Assembly: GCF_011761265.1 (NCBI RefSeq)
Contig: NZ_JAAOZB010000001.1
Coordinates: forward strand, 62,001 to 126,000
Origin: Microbacterium halimionae
GTDB lineage: Bacteria; Actinomycetota; Actinomycetes; Actinomycetales; Microbacteriaceae
Reading direction: 5' to 3'
DNA: 64,000 nt
Both the position numbers and the translations under genes were made by a program. This document shows positions 27,680 to 35,344 of this stretch, in pieces. Each line of letters opens with the position of its first letter. Position 1 is the stretch's first letter. Under the pieces are notes generated by a model. It was not told where the DNA came from. It worked only from the letters and a program-made list of their open reading frames with translations, and ran no database searches.

Positions 27680-28485
27680 GTACCCCCACCACCACGTCAA
27701 CGACCGGCAAAGCGGTCGCCATCGTGACGATCGTCTTCGGAGCACTGGTCATCGTTGCAACGGTTGTCAGCGCCGGGTTCTCGACGATCTTTTCCCCCGC
27801 TGCCGCATCGAATGCGACCTCGTCGCAGTCGATCGCAACCTCGGGCGTAACTGAGCTTGTCGCTGAGGCATCCGCGACAGAACTCACAGTGCGCTTCGCC
27901 GATGTGCGTGAAGCAACCCTCGACACCGAGGGTTCGGGTGCGGCGGGCTGGACCTTCGAACGCAACGGCAGCTCGTTGAAAGTTGAGTCACCCTCGCGCA
28001 GCGGAGTGTCGCTCTGGTTCTCCAGCGGAATCGGGAGCGCCACTCTCACGCTGCCGGAGAACATTTCGGGGCTCGACACCACCCTCACGTTGAACGCGGG
28101 AAGCCTGAACGCCGACGGTGATTTCGGAGACCTCGACCTGACGATGAACGCGGGATCGCTGACGGTGGCGGGTTCGGCCGAAACCGTCACAGCGGTTGTC
28201 AACGCCGGGAGCGCTGAGGTGAATGTGGCTGCGGCATCCGCTATTGATCTTTCGGTCAACGCTGGCGAGTTCGATGCTGAGTTCAGCGGTTCGGCTCCCG
28301 AAGATGTCACGCTCGCTGTGAGTGCCGGAAGCCTCACAGTCGGCCTCCCCGATGGCTCCTATGCGGTCAGCACTGACGTGTCGTTGGGTTCGCTCACCAA
28401 CGAGCTCACGACAAGCCCGACGTCACGCAACCTGGTGTCGGTGACTCTTGAAGCCGGCAGCGTCGCGCTTCACCCGACAGACTGA
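27676..28485 (+). CDS. Membrane-anchored beta-repeat protein (DUF4097-like)
   Basis: A 269-residue protein. One transmembrane helix lies at about residues 12-34, then a domain of repeating short beta-strand units with NAGS/NAGSL motifs (LTLNAGSLNADG, LTMNAGSLTVAG, AVVNAGSAEVNV, LSVNAGEFDAEF), consistent with a right-handed beta-helix or toast-rack fold outside the membrane. It is the last gene of the two-component operon and is likely part of its sensing or response. Similar proteins accompany PspC/LiaF-like envelope-stress systems. Confidence 0.75.
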   Translation: MSTPTTTSTTGKAVAIVTIVFGALVIVATVVSAGFSTIFSPAAASNATSSQSIATSGVTELVAEASATELTVRFADVREATLDTEGSGAAGWTFERNGSSLKVESPSRSGVSLWFSSGIGSATLTLPENISGLDTTLTLNAGSLNADGDFGDLDLTMNAGSLTVAGSAETVTAVVNAGSAEVNVAAASAIDLSVNAGEFDAEFSGSAPEDVTLAVSAGSLTVGLPDGSYAVSTDVSLGSLTNELTTSPTSRNLVSVTLEAGSVALHPTD

Positions 28486-28505
28486 GAGCCGGTTTTAATC
28501 CACTT

Positions 28506-28589
28506 CCCGGGACGCTGCTTCTCCGTACCGACACGCTGGGCTCTTACACCAGAGCCCAGCGTGTTCTGTGCTGAGAGCAGCGTTTCGGC
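28506..28589. repeat. Palindromic element, copy B (84 bp)
   Basis: The right arm GAGCAGCGTTTCGGC (28575-28589) is identical to that of copy C; the left arm (28506-28520) matches at 11 of 15 positions. The interior is a perfect 14-bp hairpin that may act as the terminator of the two-component operon. The conserved GACAC word is again 24 bases from the left end. Confidence 0.65.
28531..28564 (+). terminator. Hairpin terminator after the two-component operon
   Basis: ACACGCTGGGCTCT (28531-28544) and AGAGCCCAGCGTGT (28551-28564) form a perfect 14-bp stem with a six-base loop. Only a short T-rich stretch follows (TTCTGTG). It begins 45 bases after the stop at 28485 and forms the core of repeat copy B. 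Confidence 0.65.
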
Positions 28590-28590
28590 A

Positions 28591-28720
28591 GGTGGTGTGG
28601 GTCGGGTCAGTGGTGTGGTGTGGGTCGGGTCAGTGGTGTGGTGCGGGTCAGTGGTGTGGGTCGGGTCGGTGGTGTGGGTCGGGTCGGTTGTGTGGGGCGG
28701 TGGGTGGTGTGGGTCGGGTA
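28591..28720. repeat. G-rich degenerate tandem repeat
   Basis: About seven units of an 18-base consensus GGTGTGGGTCGGGTCRGT, with some units lengthened by GGTGT or shortened. The + strand is G-rich with many GGG runs and could form G-quadruplexes; the minus strand is C-rich. Together with copy B it fills most of the 338-base gap between the DUF4097-like gene and the acyl-CoA ligase gene. No spacers, so not CRISPR. Confidence 0.85.
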
Positions 28721-28823
28721 GAGAGGTCGAACGCCATCCGGTTCGCGCGGGGCTCCGAAGCACCAGAGAGCAACACCGGATGCCGTGATGCACACACGGG
28801 CAACAGCACAAGAAAGCAGCCAC

Positions 28824-30662
28824 ATGCAGGAGTCCTCCACGAAGCTTCGCGTTGAGGTAGACGCGCACCAAAACGTGACCGACCTTTTGGTTCAGCGCGC
28901 AGCCGATGCGCCCGAGCACGCAGCATTCGACGTGCCAGCAAGCAGTTCGGGCCTCTGGACTCAGGTGACGACCGCGCAGTTTCTCGCCGACGTCAGGGCG
29001 CTCGCGAAGGGACTCATCGCGAGCGGCATCGGTGCTGGCGAAGCTGTCGCCATCATGGCGCCATCCCGCTACGAGTGGGCAGTCGCCGACCTCGCGATTT
29101 GGTTTGCGGGCGGCGTCGTCGTTCCGATCTACGACACATCGTCGCAGGTACAGGTCTCGGCCATCGTCGCCGATGCCGACGTGCGACTTGCGGTTGCGGG
29201 GTCTCCCGGCCAGGCCGAGACGCTGCGCTCAGCCTTCGATGAAACTGGTGCCGGCACGCTCGGCATCTGGGCGATGGATGCCGCAGCCACAGGCAGCGAA
29301 ACCGGCACTCTCGCGAAGCTCACAGCTCGCGGCAACCACATCAGCGACGCCGACCTCGAGCACCGTCGGCAATCTGCTGGCCTCGATGACACGGCTACGA
29401 TCGTCTACACCTCCGGCACGACAGGCGAGCCGAAGGGCGCGGTTCTCACTCACCGCAACTTTCTCGGGCAGGTACTGAACATTGCCGCGGCCTACCGCGA
29501 AGTCGTGCACTCCGGGGGAAATACGATCATCTTCCTTCCGCTCGCTCATGTGCTGGCCCGGGGCCTGCAGCTGATCTGTCTGGCGAGTGGGATGCGCATC
29601 GCGCACATCTCGGATCCGAAAGCTGTCATCACGAACCTGTCGGTGCTGCGCCCTACTTTCTTGGTGGCCGTGCCCCGCGTGCTGCAAAAGATCCGCGCCG
29701 CGGCGTCAGCGAAAGCCGCGGGCGCTGGCCTCACTCGGGTGTGGGATGCGGCATCCGCTACTGCCGTCGAGTGGGGCAGCTACAGCGAACAGCACGAGAA
29801 TGCTGATGCCGCGGGTGCGTCGGTCAGCCTGCGGCTTCGCCGCACCTTCTACAACGCCCTCTTCTTCACGCGCCTGCGCGCAGTCATGGGAGGGCGTGTC
29901 GACTACATACTCTCGGGCGGTGCCGCGCTCGAAGCCGAACTTTCGCTGTTCTTTCGAGGGATCGGCGTGCCCGTTATCGAGGGGTACGGCCTCACCGAGA
30001 CCACGGCGCCACTCGCTGGCAACCTACCCGGGAATATCCGTTCGGGCACAGTCGGGCTGCCGCTCCCGGGCTCTACGATTCGCATCAGCGATGAGGGCGA
30101 AATTCTCGCGCGAGGTATCGGCGTCTTCGCTGGCTACCGGAACCCCCGCCACAACGATGATGCTTTTGTCGATGGATTTTTTCGCACCGGAGACCTCGGC
30201 GCTCTCGACGCGGACGGCCGTTTGATTCTTCGAGGTCGAGTGAAAGACGTCATCGTGACCTCTGGGGGCAAGACCATAGTGCCGATGCCGTGGGAAACGT
30301 CCGTCGAAAAAAGCCCGCTCGTCTCGCACGCGGTCATGGTCGGCGAGGGCAGATCTTTTCTGTCGGCGCTCATCATTCTCGACCCGGACGAAACCCGAGA
30401 TTGGGCGCTCGCAGCCGGCTTCGCAATCGATGAGCCGCAGGGCGCTGATCTGGCCAGAGTGGTCGATGCGCGCCTTCGTGCCCACATTCAAGAAGTCGTA
30501 AACAGCGCAAACGTGCGCGTTGCGCGCAGCGAGCAGGTGCGCAAATTCACGCTGATCTCCACCGACCTCGGCGACAGTTCGCTCATCACCCCGACCCTCA
30601 AAATCAAGCGTCAAGTCATCCTCGAGCGCGGTGCTGACGCTGTCGAAGACCTTTACCGTTAA
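28824..30662 (+). CDS. Long-chain fatty acid-CoA ligase (AMP-binding, FadD15-like)
   Basis: A 612-residue adenylate-forming enzyme. The P-loop motif IVYTSGTTGEPKGAVLTH is at about residue 190-208, and GYGLTETTA and the FRTGDLGALDADGRLILRGRVKD hinge follow in order. It activates a long-chain fatty acid to acyl-AMP then acyl-CoA. ATG 28824 has GAAAG at a good distance; the frame is open to 28785, where GTG/ATG alternatives exist. The promoter region contains the G-rich tandem repeat. The DUF1295 gene follows after 18 bases and may be cotranscribed. Confidence 0.92.
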   Translation: MQESSTKLRVEVDAHQNVTDLLVQRAADAPEHAAFDVPASSSGLWTQVTTAQFLADVRALAKGLIASGIGAGEAVAIMAPSRYEWAVADLAIWFAGGVVVPIYDTSSQVQVSAIVADADVRLAVAGSPGQAETLRSAFDETGAGTLGIWAMDAAATGSETGTLAKLTARGNHISDADLEHRRQSAGLDDTATIVYTSGTTGEPKGAVLTHRNFLGQVLNIAAAYREVVHSGGNTIIFLPLAHVLARGLQLICLASGMRIAHISDPKAVITNLSVLRPTFLVAVPRVLQKIRAAASAKAAGAGLTRVWDAASATAVEWGSYSEQHENADAAGASVSLRLRRTFYNALFFTRLRAVMGGRVDYILSGGAALEAELSLFFRGIGVPVIEGYGLTETTAPLAGNLPGNIRSGTVGLPLPGSTIRISDEGEILARGIGVFAGYRNPRHNDDAFVDGFFRTGDLGALDADGRLILRGRVKDVIVTSGGKTIVPMPWETSVEKSPLVSHAVMVGEGRSFLSALIILDPDETRDWALAAGFAIDEPQGADLARVVDARLRAHIQEVVNSANVRVARSEQVRKFTLISTDLGDSSLITPTLKIKRQVILERGADAVEDLYR

Positions 30663-30680
30663 TCCCAGAAAGTTTTGCCC

Positions 30681-31556
30681 ATGGATAAGCAAAAACTCGT
30701 TTCCCTCGCCACCGTCATCGTGGCGGTCGTGATCGGAGCGCTTGTCGCATTCGCCGGCAGCCAGGGCGGTGCGACCGTCGCCGGTATCCCGCTGTTTGCC
30801 CTGGCCGTAGCTGCGGCGTTCCTCATCCAGGTGCTGGTCTATGTGCCCTCAGCTGCGCTCAAAACAGAGCGCTTTTTCGACCTCACTGGCAGCCTCACGT
30901 TCATCATCGTCTCGATTGGCATCGTGCTGATGGCACCGAGTGTTGACCTGCGCGGCGTCGTCCTCGCCCTGATGGTTGTAATCTGGGCGATTCGCCTCGG
31001 AAGCTTCCTATTTGTGCGCATCCATAAGTCCGGATCCGACGATCGATTCGACGAACTGAAGACCTCAAAAATCCGCTTCTTGCAGGTGTGGGTGCTTCAG
31101 GGGTTATGGGTAAGCCTCACCGCCGCTGCTGCGTGGATCGCGATGAGCAATGGCAGCAGTGGAGCGCCGATCGGTTGGGTTGGGGCTGTCGGTATCGCCA
31201 TCTGGGCGCTCGGGCTGGCTATTGAGATCATCGCCGATGCGCAAAAGACGGCGTTCAAAGCCGACCCTGACAACGAAGGCTCGTTTATTCGTTCCGGACT
31301 ATGGTCACGCTCACGGCATCCGAACTACTTCGGAGAGATCGTGCTGTGGGTCGGCGTCGCGATCGTTGCGGCCCCCGTGCTGAGCGGCTGGCAGTGGGTC
31401 GCGTTGATCTCACCGATCTTCGTCGTTCTTCTCCTCACGAAGGTGAGTGGTGTGCCGCTTCTTGAGGCCAAAGCCGACAAGCGGTGGGGCGGACAGCGTG
31501 CGTACGAGAACTACAAGAGCCGTACCCCCGTGCTGATCCCTCGGCTTTGGGCCTAG
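30681..31556 (+). CDS. DUF1295 membrane protein (steroid 5-alpha-reductase-like)
   Basis: A 291-residue integral membrane protein with six to seven helices. The conserved C-terminal part LWSRSRHPNYFGEIVLWVG matches the DUF1295/isoprenylcysteine methyltransferase-like superfamily, where it binds the cofactor. The reaction is unknown; relatives are described as reductases of steroid-like lipids. ATG 30681 is used; a TTG six bases earlier is in frame. Placement behind an acyl-CoA ligase suggests lipid metabolism. Confidence 0.85.
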   Translation: MDKQKLVSLATVIVAVVIGALVAFAGSQGGATVAGIPLFALAVAAAFLIQVLVYVPSAALKTERFFDLTGSLTFIIVSIGIVLMAPSVDLRGVVLALMVVIWAIRLGSFLFVRIHKSGSDDRFDELKTSKIRFLQVWVLQGLWVSLTAAAAWIAMSNGSSGAPIGWVGAVGIAIWALGLAIEIIADAQKTAFKADPDNEGSFIRSGLWSRSRHPNYFGEIVLWVGVAIVAAPVLSGWQWVALISPIFVVLLLTKVSGVPLLEAKADKRWGGQRAYENYKSRTPVLIPRLWA

Positions 31557-31589
31557 CCGGCATCCGCTGTTCTTTTTCTTCTTCTCCTC

Positions 31590-31672
31590 GCCGAAACGCT
31601 GCTCTTTCGCCCGACACACCGCGCCTTTCAGCGAGTCTGCGGGGTGTCGAGCGCCATGAGCAGCGTTTCGGC
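31590..31672. repeat. Palindromic element, copy C (83 bp)
   Basis: A perfect 15-bp inverted repeat, GCCGAAACGCTGCTC (31590-31604) with GAGCAGCGTTTCGGC (31658-31672). Inside it an 11-bp stem with one mismatch pairs 31612-31622 with 31639-31649. It lies between two convergent genes (DUF1295 and DyP peroxidase) and could also stop transcription from both sides. Confidence 0.8.
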
Positions 31673-31733
31673 AAAAGAAGACAGGAGAAGACAGAAGAAA
31701 AGGAACAGCAGACAACAGGGCAGGATGCCTCGG

Positions 31734-32960
31734 CTAGGCGAGCAGAGTCTCTCCGATGTAGCCGCCCTTGGCGCAGCCGGGCGGAATGGCGAAGACCGCT
31801 GATCCGATCGGAGTTGTCCACTCGTTCAGCAGGTCGAGGTCAGACAGCCGCTGCTGAATCGGCGCGAATTGGCGGTCAACGTCGGCTTGGAATGCCACGA
31901 AGACCAGCCCAGAGTTCGACACTGTGGCATCGTCTGGGCGTTCGTCGTAGTTGTATCCACGCCGAAAGATGCGCTCAGCCTCGTTGTCACTGCGTGCTCG
32001 CCGCATGTGCGAGAACTCCGGAATCACCGGGAATCCGATCGATGTCTTCGCATCGAAGTCGGGCTCGTCATGCTCGGCGCTTCCGGTGAGCGGTGCGCCG
32101 TTCGACATATATCTGCCGACCGACTGTTCGCGACCGGTGCGGTCGAGTTTGTCCCACTTGTCGAGGTTCATTTGCGTGCGACGGATGACGGCGCTGGTAC
32201 CTCCCGCAAGCCACCCTTCTTGGTTCCACACGACCCGATCAAACTCCGATGTACCCGGGCTCGGGTTGGCCGTGCCGTCGACCTGGCCGAACAGGTTCCG
32301 CATCGTCGTGCCTGGTGCCACCGAACCATATGCGCGGCGAAACCCACGCTGGGTCCAGCGCACAGTGGCAAAGCTTCGGGTGTCTTTCAACAGCATTCGG
32401 GTTGCGTGCGCGACGGTAAGCGCGTCATCCGATGCGATCTGCAGCAACAGATCACCATCGCCGTATTCGGGCTGCAATTGGTCGATGCTGAAGGACGGCA
32501 ACGGCTTCAACCACGACGGCGCTGTGCCCTGTGCGCGAGAAACGAACTCTGGCCCGAACCCGAACGTCACGGTGAGGCGCGCAGGCGCAACAGCGAGTTC
32601 AGGCTCTGAGTCCGCGAGCGCCGATTCGCCCGCGGTGAGACGTGCCGCGTCATCGGTAAGCACGCGCATCATTCGGCGGAGCGCATCCCGATCGGTAGTC
32701 GCGAGCAGGTCGAGTCCGATGAACGCCGCGTGCGACTGGGCATCGGTGTCAATGCCGGCCTGGTGCGCGGAGTAGAACGGTACGACCTCTTCGCCATTGA
32801 GCGGAGCGGATGCCGCGGCATCCGATGGCTGCGGGGAGTTCAGTGCGTAATCGACGCCAATAGCTGCGGCCGCGCCGACGCCGGCGACAGCACCTCCGAA
32901 GAGGAACTGCCGCCGGGTTGCGCCGGCGCGACGCTTGGCGCCCTTGTCGGGCGCTGCCAT
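31734..32960 (-). CDS. Dyp-type heme peroxidase, Tat-exported (EfeB/DtpA-like)
   Basis: A 408-residue DyP peroxidase. A twin-arginine signal GATRRQFLFGGAVAGVGAAAAIG sends it out folded with heme. The distal motif GQVDGTANP holds the catalytic Asp, the proximal heme His is in PEFSHMRRARS, and the distal Arg is downstream in FRRGYNYDE. It would oxidise substrates with H2O2 outside the membrane. It ends a copper-gene operon and overlaps PCu(A)C by one base (TAATG). Streptomyces lividans DtpA works with copper chaperones, which supports a copper-linked role over EfeUOB iron uptake, as no efeU/efeO is present. Confidence 0.9.
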   Translation of the reverse strand: MAAPDKGAKRRAGATRRQFLFGGAVAGVGAAAAIGVDYALNSPQPSDAAASAPLNGEEVVPFYSAHQAGIDTDAQSHAAFIGLDLLATTDRDALRRMMRVLTDDAARLTAGESALADSEPELAVAPARLTVTFGFGPEFVSRAQGTAPSWLKPLPSFSIDQLQPEYGDGDLLLQIASDDALTVAHATRMLLKDTRSFATVRWTQRGFRRAYGSVAPGTTMRNLFGQVDGTANPSPGTSEFDRVVWNQEGWLAGGTSAVIRRTQMNLDKWDKLDRTGREQSVGRYMSNGAPLTGSAEHDEPDFDAKTSIGFPVIPEFSHMRRARSDNEAERIFRRGYNYDERPDDATVSNSGLVFVAFQADVDRQFAPIQQRLSDLDLLNEWTTPIGSAVFAIPPGCAKGGYIGETLLA

Positions 32961-33532
32961 TAGTTACCCATGTCCATGTCGGAGTCGGTACCCATGTCCA
33001 TGTCGGAGTCTTCATAGTTCTCGTTGGCGCCGGAGTAGTCCTTCACGGGGGCCGTGAATTCGTAGGTCGAGTCATCCGAGAACGTCACCGTGAAGCTCAC
33101 GTCGTCGCCCGCGACGAGCGGGTCGGTGAGATCCATGAGCATGAAGTGGTTCCCGCCTGGCTCGAGCGTGAAGGTACCGCCAGCGGGGATGACGAAACCG
33201 CCATCTTTTTCTTGCATAACCATGTCGCCCGAGTCGTTTTCGACAGTTTCGTGGAGCTGCAAGCTCGTGGAAGCGTCGGAGCTAATCGAAACGATCGTGG
33301 CGTCGGCGGTTCCTTCGTTGGTGAGTTCTCCGAATGCTGCCGACATTCCAGAATCGGCGGCCTTGACCCAGGCGTCCGAAATGGCGACGACGTCTCCAGC
33401 CGGAGCGGCTGACTCAGCAGTTGCAGTATCGCCGGTTGACGCGCAACCGGTGAGTGCGAGAGCTGCGGCCGCGAGCAAGAGTCCGAGGCGGGTAGCGGTG
33501 GTGGTGCGAGTGATCACAGATGTGCCTTTCAA
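32960..33532 (-). CDS. Copper chaperone PCu(A)C, lipoprotein with Met-rich tail
   Basis: A 190-residue lipoprotein. The lipobox LTGC is at about residue 27-30. The copper site follows the family pattern: His in LQLHETVEN, then MVMQ, and later HFMLM. The C-terminus carries a tandem repeat DSDMDMGT/DSDMDMGN, rich in Met and Asp and possibly an extra metal site. It delivers Cu(I) outside the membrane. ATGA overlap with copC upstream and one-base overlap with the DyP gene downstream show a tightly coupled operon. Confidence 0.92.
   Translation of the reverse strand: MKGTSVITRTTTATRLGLLLAAAALALTGCASTGDTATAESAAPAGDVVAISDAWVKAADSGMSAAFGELTNEGTADATIVSISSDASTSLQLHETVENDSGDMVMQEKDGGFVIPAGGTFTLEPGGNHFMLMDLTDPLVAGDDVSFTVTFSDDSTYEFTAPVKDYSGANENYEDSDMDMGTDSDMDMGN
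32967..33010 (-). repeat. 24-bp tandem repeat inside the PCu(A)C gene
   Basis: A 20-base word (CCCATGTCCATGTCGGAGTC on the + strand) occurs at 32967-32986 and again, identical, at 32991-33010, giving a 24-base period. It encodes the duplicated Met/Asp tail. Exact identity suggests recent or ongoing copy-number change. Confidence 0.85.
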
Positions 33533-34128
33533 AGTTTGTCCGACGGAGCAGCTGGCTCATCGTCGGTGCCGCCGGCGCGAGCGCGGCGGCGGAAGAAAAG
33601 GATGACGGCAAAGATCGCGACCGCTGCGGCCGCGCCGATGACGCCGATAACGATGGGGCGGAAGGCCCCGTCGTCTTCTGAAGTGACCTGAATGTTTGTT
33701 GTGGCCGCGGGAGTTGGCGTTTCCGAAGGGCTCGCCGAGGCGCGCACAAGCGGCGCGGCATCACCGATCGTGAACGGAATAACTCCCGAAATTGGGTGGC
33801 CGTCTGACGAGACGACCCGCCAACGCACTTCGTAACCGGCATCCGGCATGTCAGCTTGCAGACCGACGATGACGCTCTCACCCGAAATTTCGGGTTCACT
33901 CGCCACCCAGTCAGTGTCGTTTTCGTCTGCAACGATCACGACCGCACCCATTTCGAGCACGTCGGCCGAGAAGGTCAGCGTGATCTCGGTGGGCGCGGCA
34001 TCCAACTGAGCATGGTACGCCGGACTGCTTTCTAACAATTCATCGTGAGCGGATGCCGGAACCGCTGTGGCGAGAATCACCACAGCACCTACCAACATGC
34101 CGGCCGCGAGGGTACGAATTTTGCGCAT
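33529..34128 (-). CDS. CopC-domain copper-binding protein with C-terminal membrane anchor
   Basis: A 199-residue protein. A signal peptide ends ...PASAHDEL, leaving the mature N-terminal His that is a CopC copper ligand. The second ligand region SSDGHPISG is present. A transmembrane helix (VIGVIGAAAAVAIFAVILFF) near the C-terminus anchors it, with a basic cytoplasmic end. ATG 34128 has GAGAGG seven bases upstream; the frame extends to 34167 without similarity. It lies between the membrane protein and PCu(A)C genes. Confidence 0.9.
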   Translation of the reverse strand: MRKIRTLAAGMLVGAVVILATAVPASAHDELLESSPAYHAQLDAAPTEITLTFSADVLEMGAVVIVADENDTDWVASEPEISGESVIVGLQADMPDAGYEVRWRVVSSDGHPISGVIPFTIGDAAPLVRASASPSETPTPAATTNIQVTSEDDGAFRPIVIGVIGAAAAVAIFAVILFFRRRARAGGTDDEPAAPSDKL

Positions 34129-34176
34129 GACAAACCTCTCTTCGCGCCCGGACGACCGAGCGCTCACAACACGGAT

Positions 34177-34794
34177 TCAGATCACGTGTGCAAGAGGAGG
34201 CCCGCGCCTGCGGACAGCAGCGAGATGAACGCGTTGAAACAGAACCGGTACTGTCGAGGCCGCACGTTGGCGGACAGTGGCGGGAGGCGCGAGGGGCGCG
34301 AGAACAACGACGACTCGCCGCTGCACCCACAGTACGATGTCGACCGCAAGGGCGCGCATCTGAGCAAACGTACGTTCGCCGCGGTAGAGAGCTGCGGTCG
34401 TGACGATGGCAGCGATCGCGTGCCAAACCCACATGGTGGAGTCACCGTGAACCATCGTGATCACGTCGCTGGTGCTCACCGTCACGACGGCTGCGGGCGC
34501 GCCCATGTCGTGGTTGTGGTGCGCGGTAGAGACCCCTGGCGCGAAGAGCCCAAGCACGAACAAGGTGTGGAAGAACAGTTGGCTGAGCGCGACTGCGACG
34601 CTCATGCGCACAAGCGAAAGCGCGCGACCGGCAAGAAATGTGCAGACGACGAACGAAAGCAGCCCCGGTACGGCGATTCCAGCCCATCCGGGCATAGTCC
34701 CGCCTCCTGCGATGTGCGAAAGCAGAGCAACGAATGTCGCGACGGAAGCCGCGATCGACCCACGCAGAAGGCGGGGAGCTCTGGACGAACGCAC
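34177..34794 (-). CDS. Putative membrane protein of the copper operon
   Basis: A 205-residue protein with about five hydrophobic segments and a basic C-terminus. A His-rich loop AHHNHDMGAPA and Met/His pairs (MVHGDSTMWVWHA) could bind copper. It is the first gene of the minus-strand run leading into copC, PCu(A)C and the DyP peroxidase, 48 bases upstream of copC. I do not recognise the family; CopD-like or handling roles are possible. GTG 34794 is the likely start. Confidence 0.7.
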   Translation of the reverse strand: MRSSRAPRLLRGSIAASVATFVALLSHIAGGGTMPGWAGIAVPGLLSFVVCTFLAGRALSLVRMSVAVALSQLFFHTLFVLGLFAPGVSTAHHNHDMGAPAAVVTVSTSDVITMVHGDSTMWVWHAIAAIVTTAALYRGERTFAQMRALAVDIVLWVQRRVVVVLAPLAPPATVRQRAASTVPVLFQRVHLAAVRRRGPPLAHVI

Positions 34795-34863
34795 AGAACC
34801 ATTGTTGCAGTTGTGTACGTCAGTGCGCGCCCGATGCGCACGCACGATGGGATGATCAGACCC

Positions 34864-35313
34864 ATGGCGAGCACATTTGAGGTGGTGACGACGAGCTCGG
34901 CGACTGTTGAGGAGCTCTTCGAGATCTCACTGGACATCGATGCGCACCTCGCGTCGATGGCAGGATCCGGCGAACAAGCCGTCGCCGGTGTGACGAGCGG
35001 CAGCATTGGTCTCGGCGAGACCGTCACGTGGCGAGCTCGCCACTTCGGCATCTGGTTTCGCCTGACGACAAAGATCACCGCGCTCGACCGTCCGGCACGC
35101 TTTGTTGACGAGCAGGTACGTGGCCCATTCGGTTCATTCCGTCACGTGCATACTTTCGAACCGACTGCGAGCGGTACCCGGATGAGAGACACGCTCACCG
35201 TGGCCTCCCCCGTGTTCGGCGCTCTCATCGAACGCACGATCCTCGTGCCATACCTGCGGCGGCTCATTAGCCAGCGGAACGCTCATCTGCTCGCACACCT
35301 TGAGTCGAGGTAG
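34864..35313 (+). CDS. SRPBCC-family protein
   Basis: A 149-residue START/SRPBCC-fold protein, recognised by FEVVTTSSATVEELFEISLDIDAHL at the start and HVHTFEPTASGTRMRDTLTVASP later, then the long C-terminal helix. These proteins bind hydrophobic ligands in a cavity; the ligand is unknown. The frame is open ~820 bases upstream, but that part is antisense to the copper operon and not homologous. It is divergent from the copper operon, 70 bases away. Confidence 0.85.
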   Translation: MASTFEVVTTSSATVEELFEISLDIDAHLASMAGSGEQAVAGVTSGSIGLGETVTWRARHFGIWFRLTTKITALDRPARFVDEQVRGPFGSFRHVHTFEPTASGTRMRDTLTVASPVFGALIERTILVPYLRRLISQRNAHLLAHLESR

Positions 35314-35344
35314 GGGCCCGCTGCGCATTTACCCGCCAGCGCTG

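Noticed and set aside
28591..28720. Possible CRISPR array
   Set aside because: Units are contiguous and degenerate with no unique spacers, and no cas genes are near.
31734..32960. EfeUOB iron-uptake operon
   Set aside because: Only the EfeB-like peroxidase is present; the neighbours are copper proteins and no efeU or efeO gene is seen.
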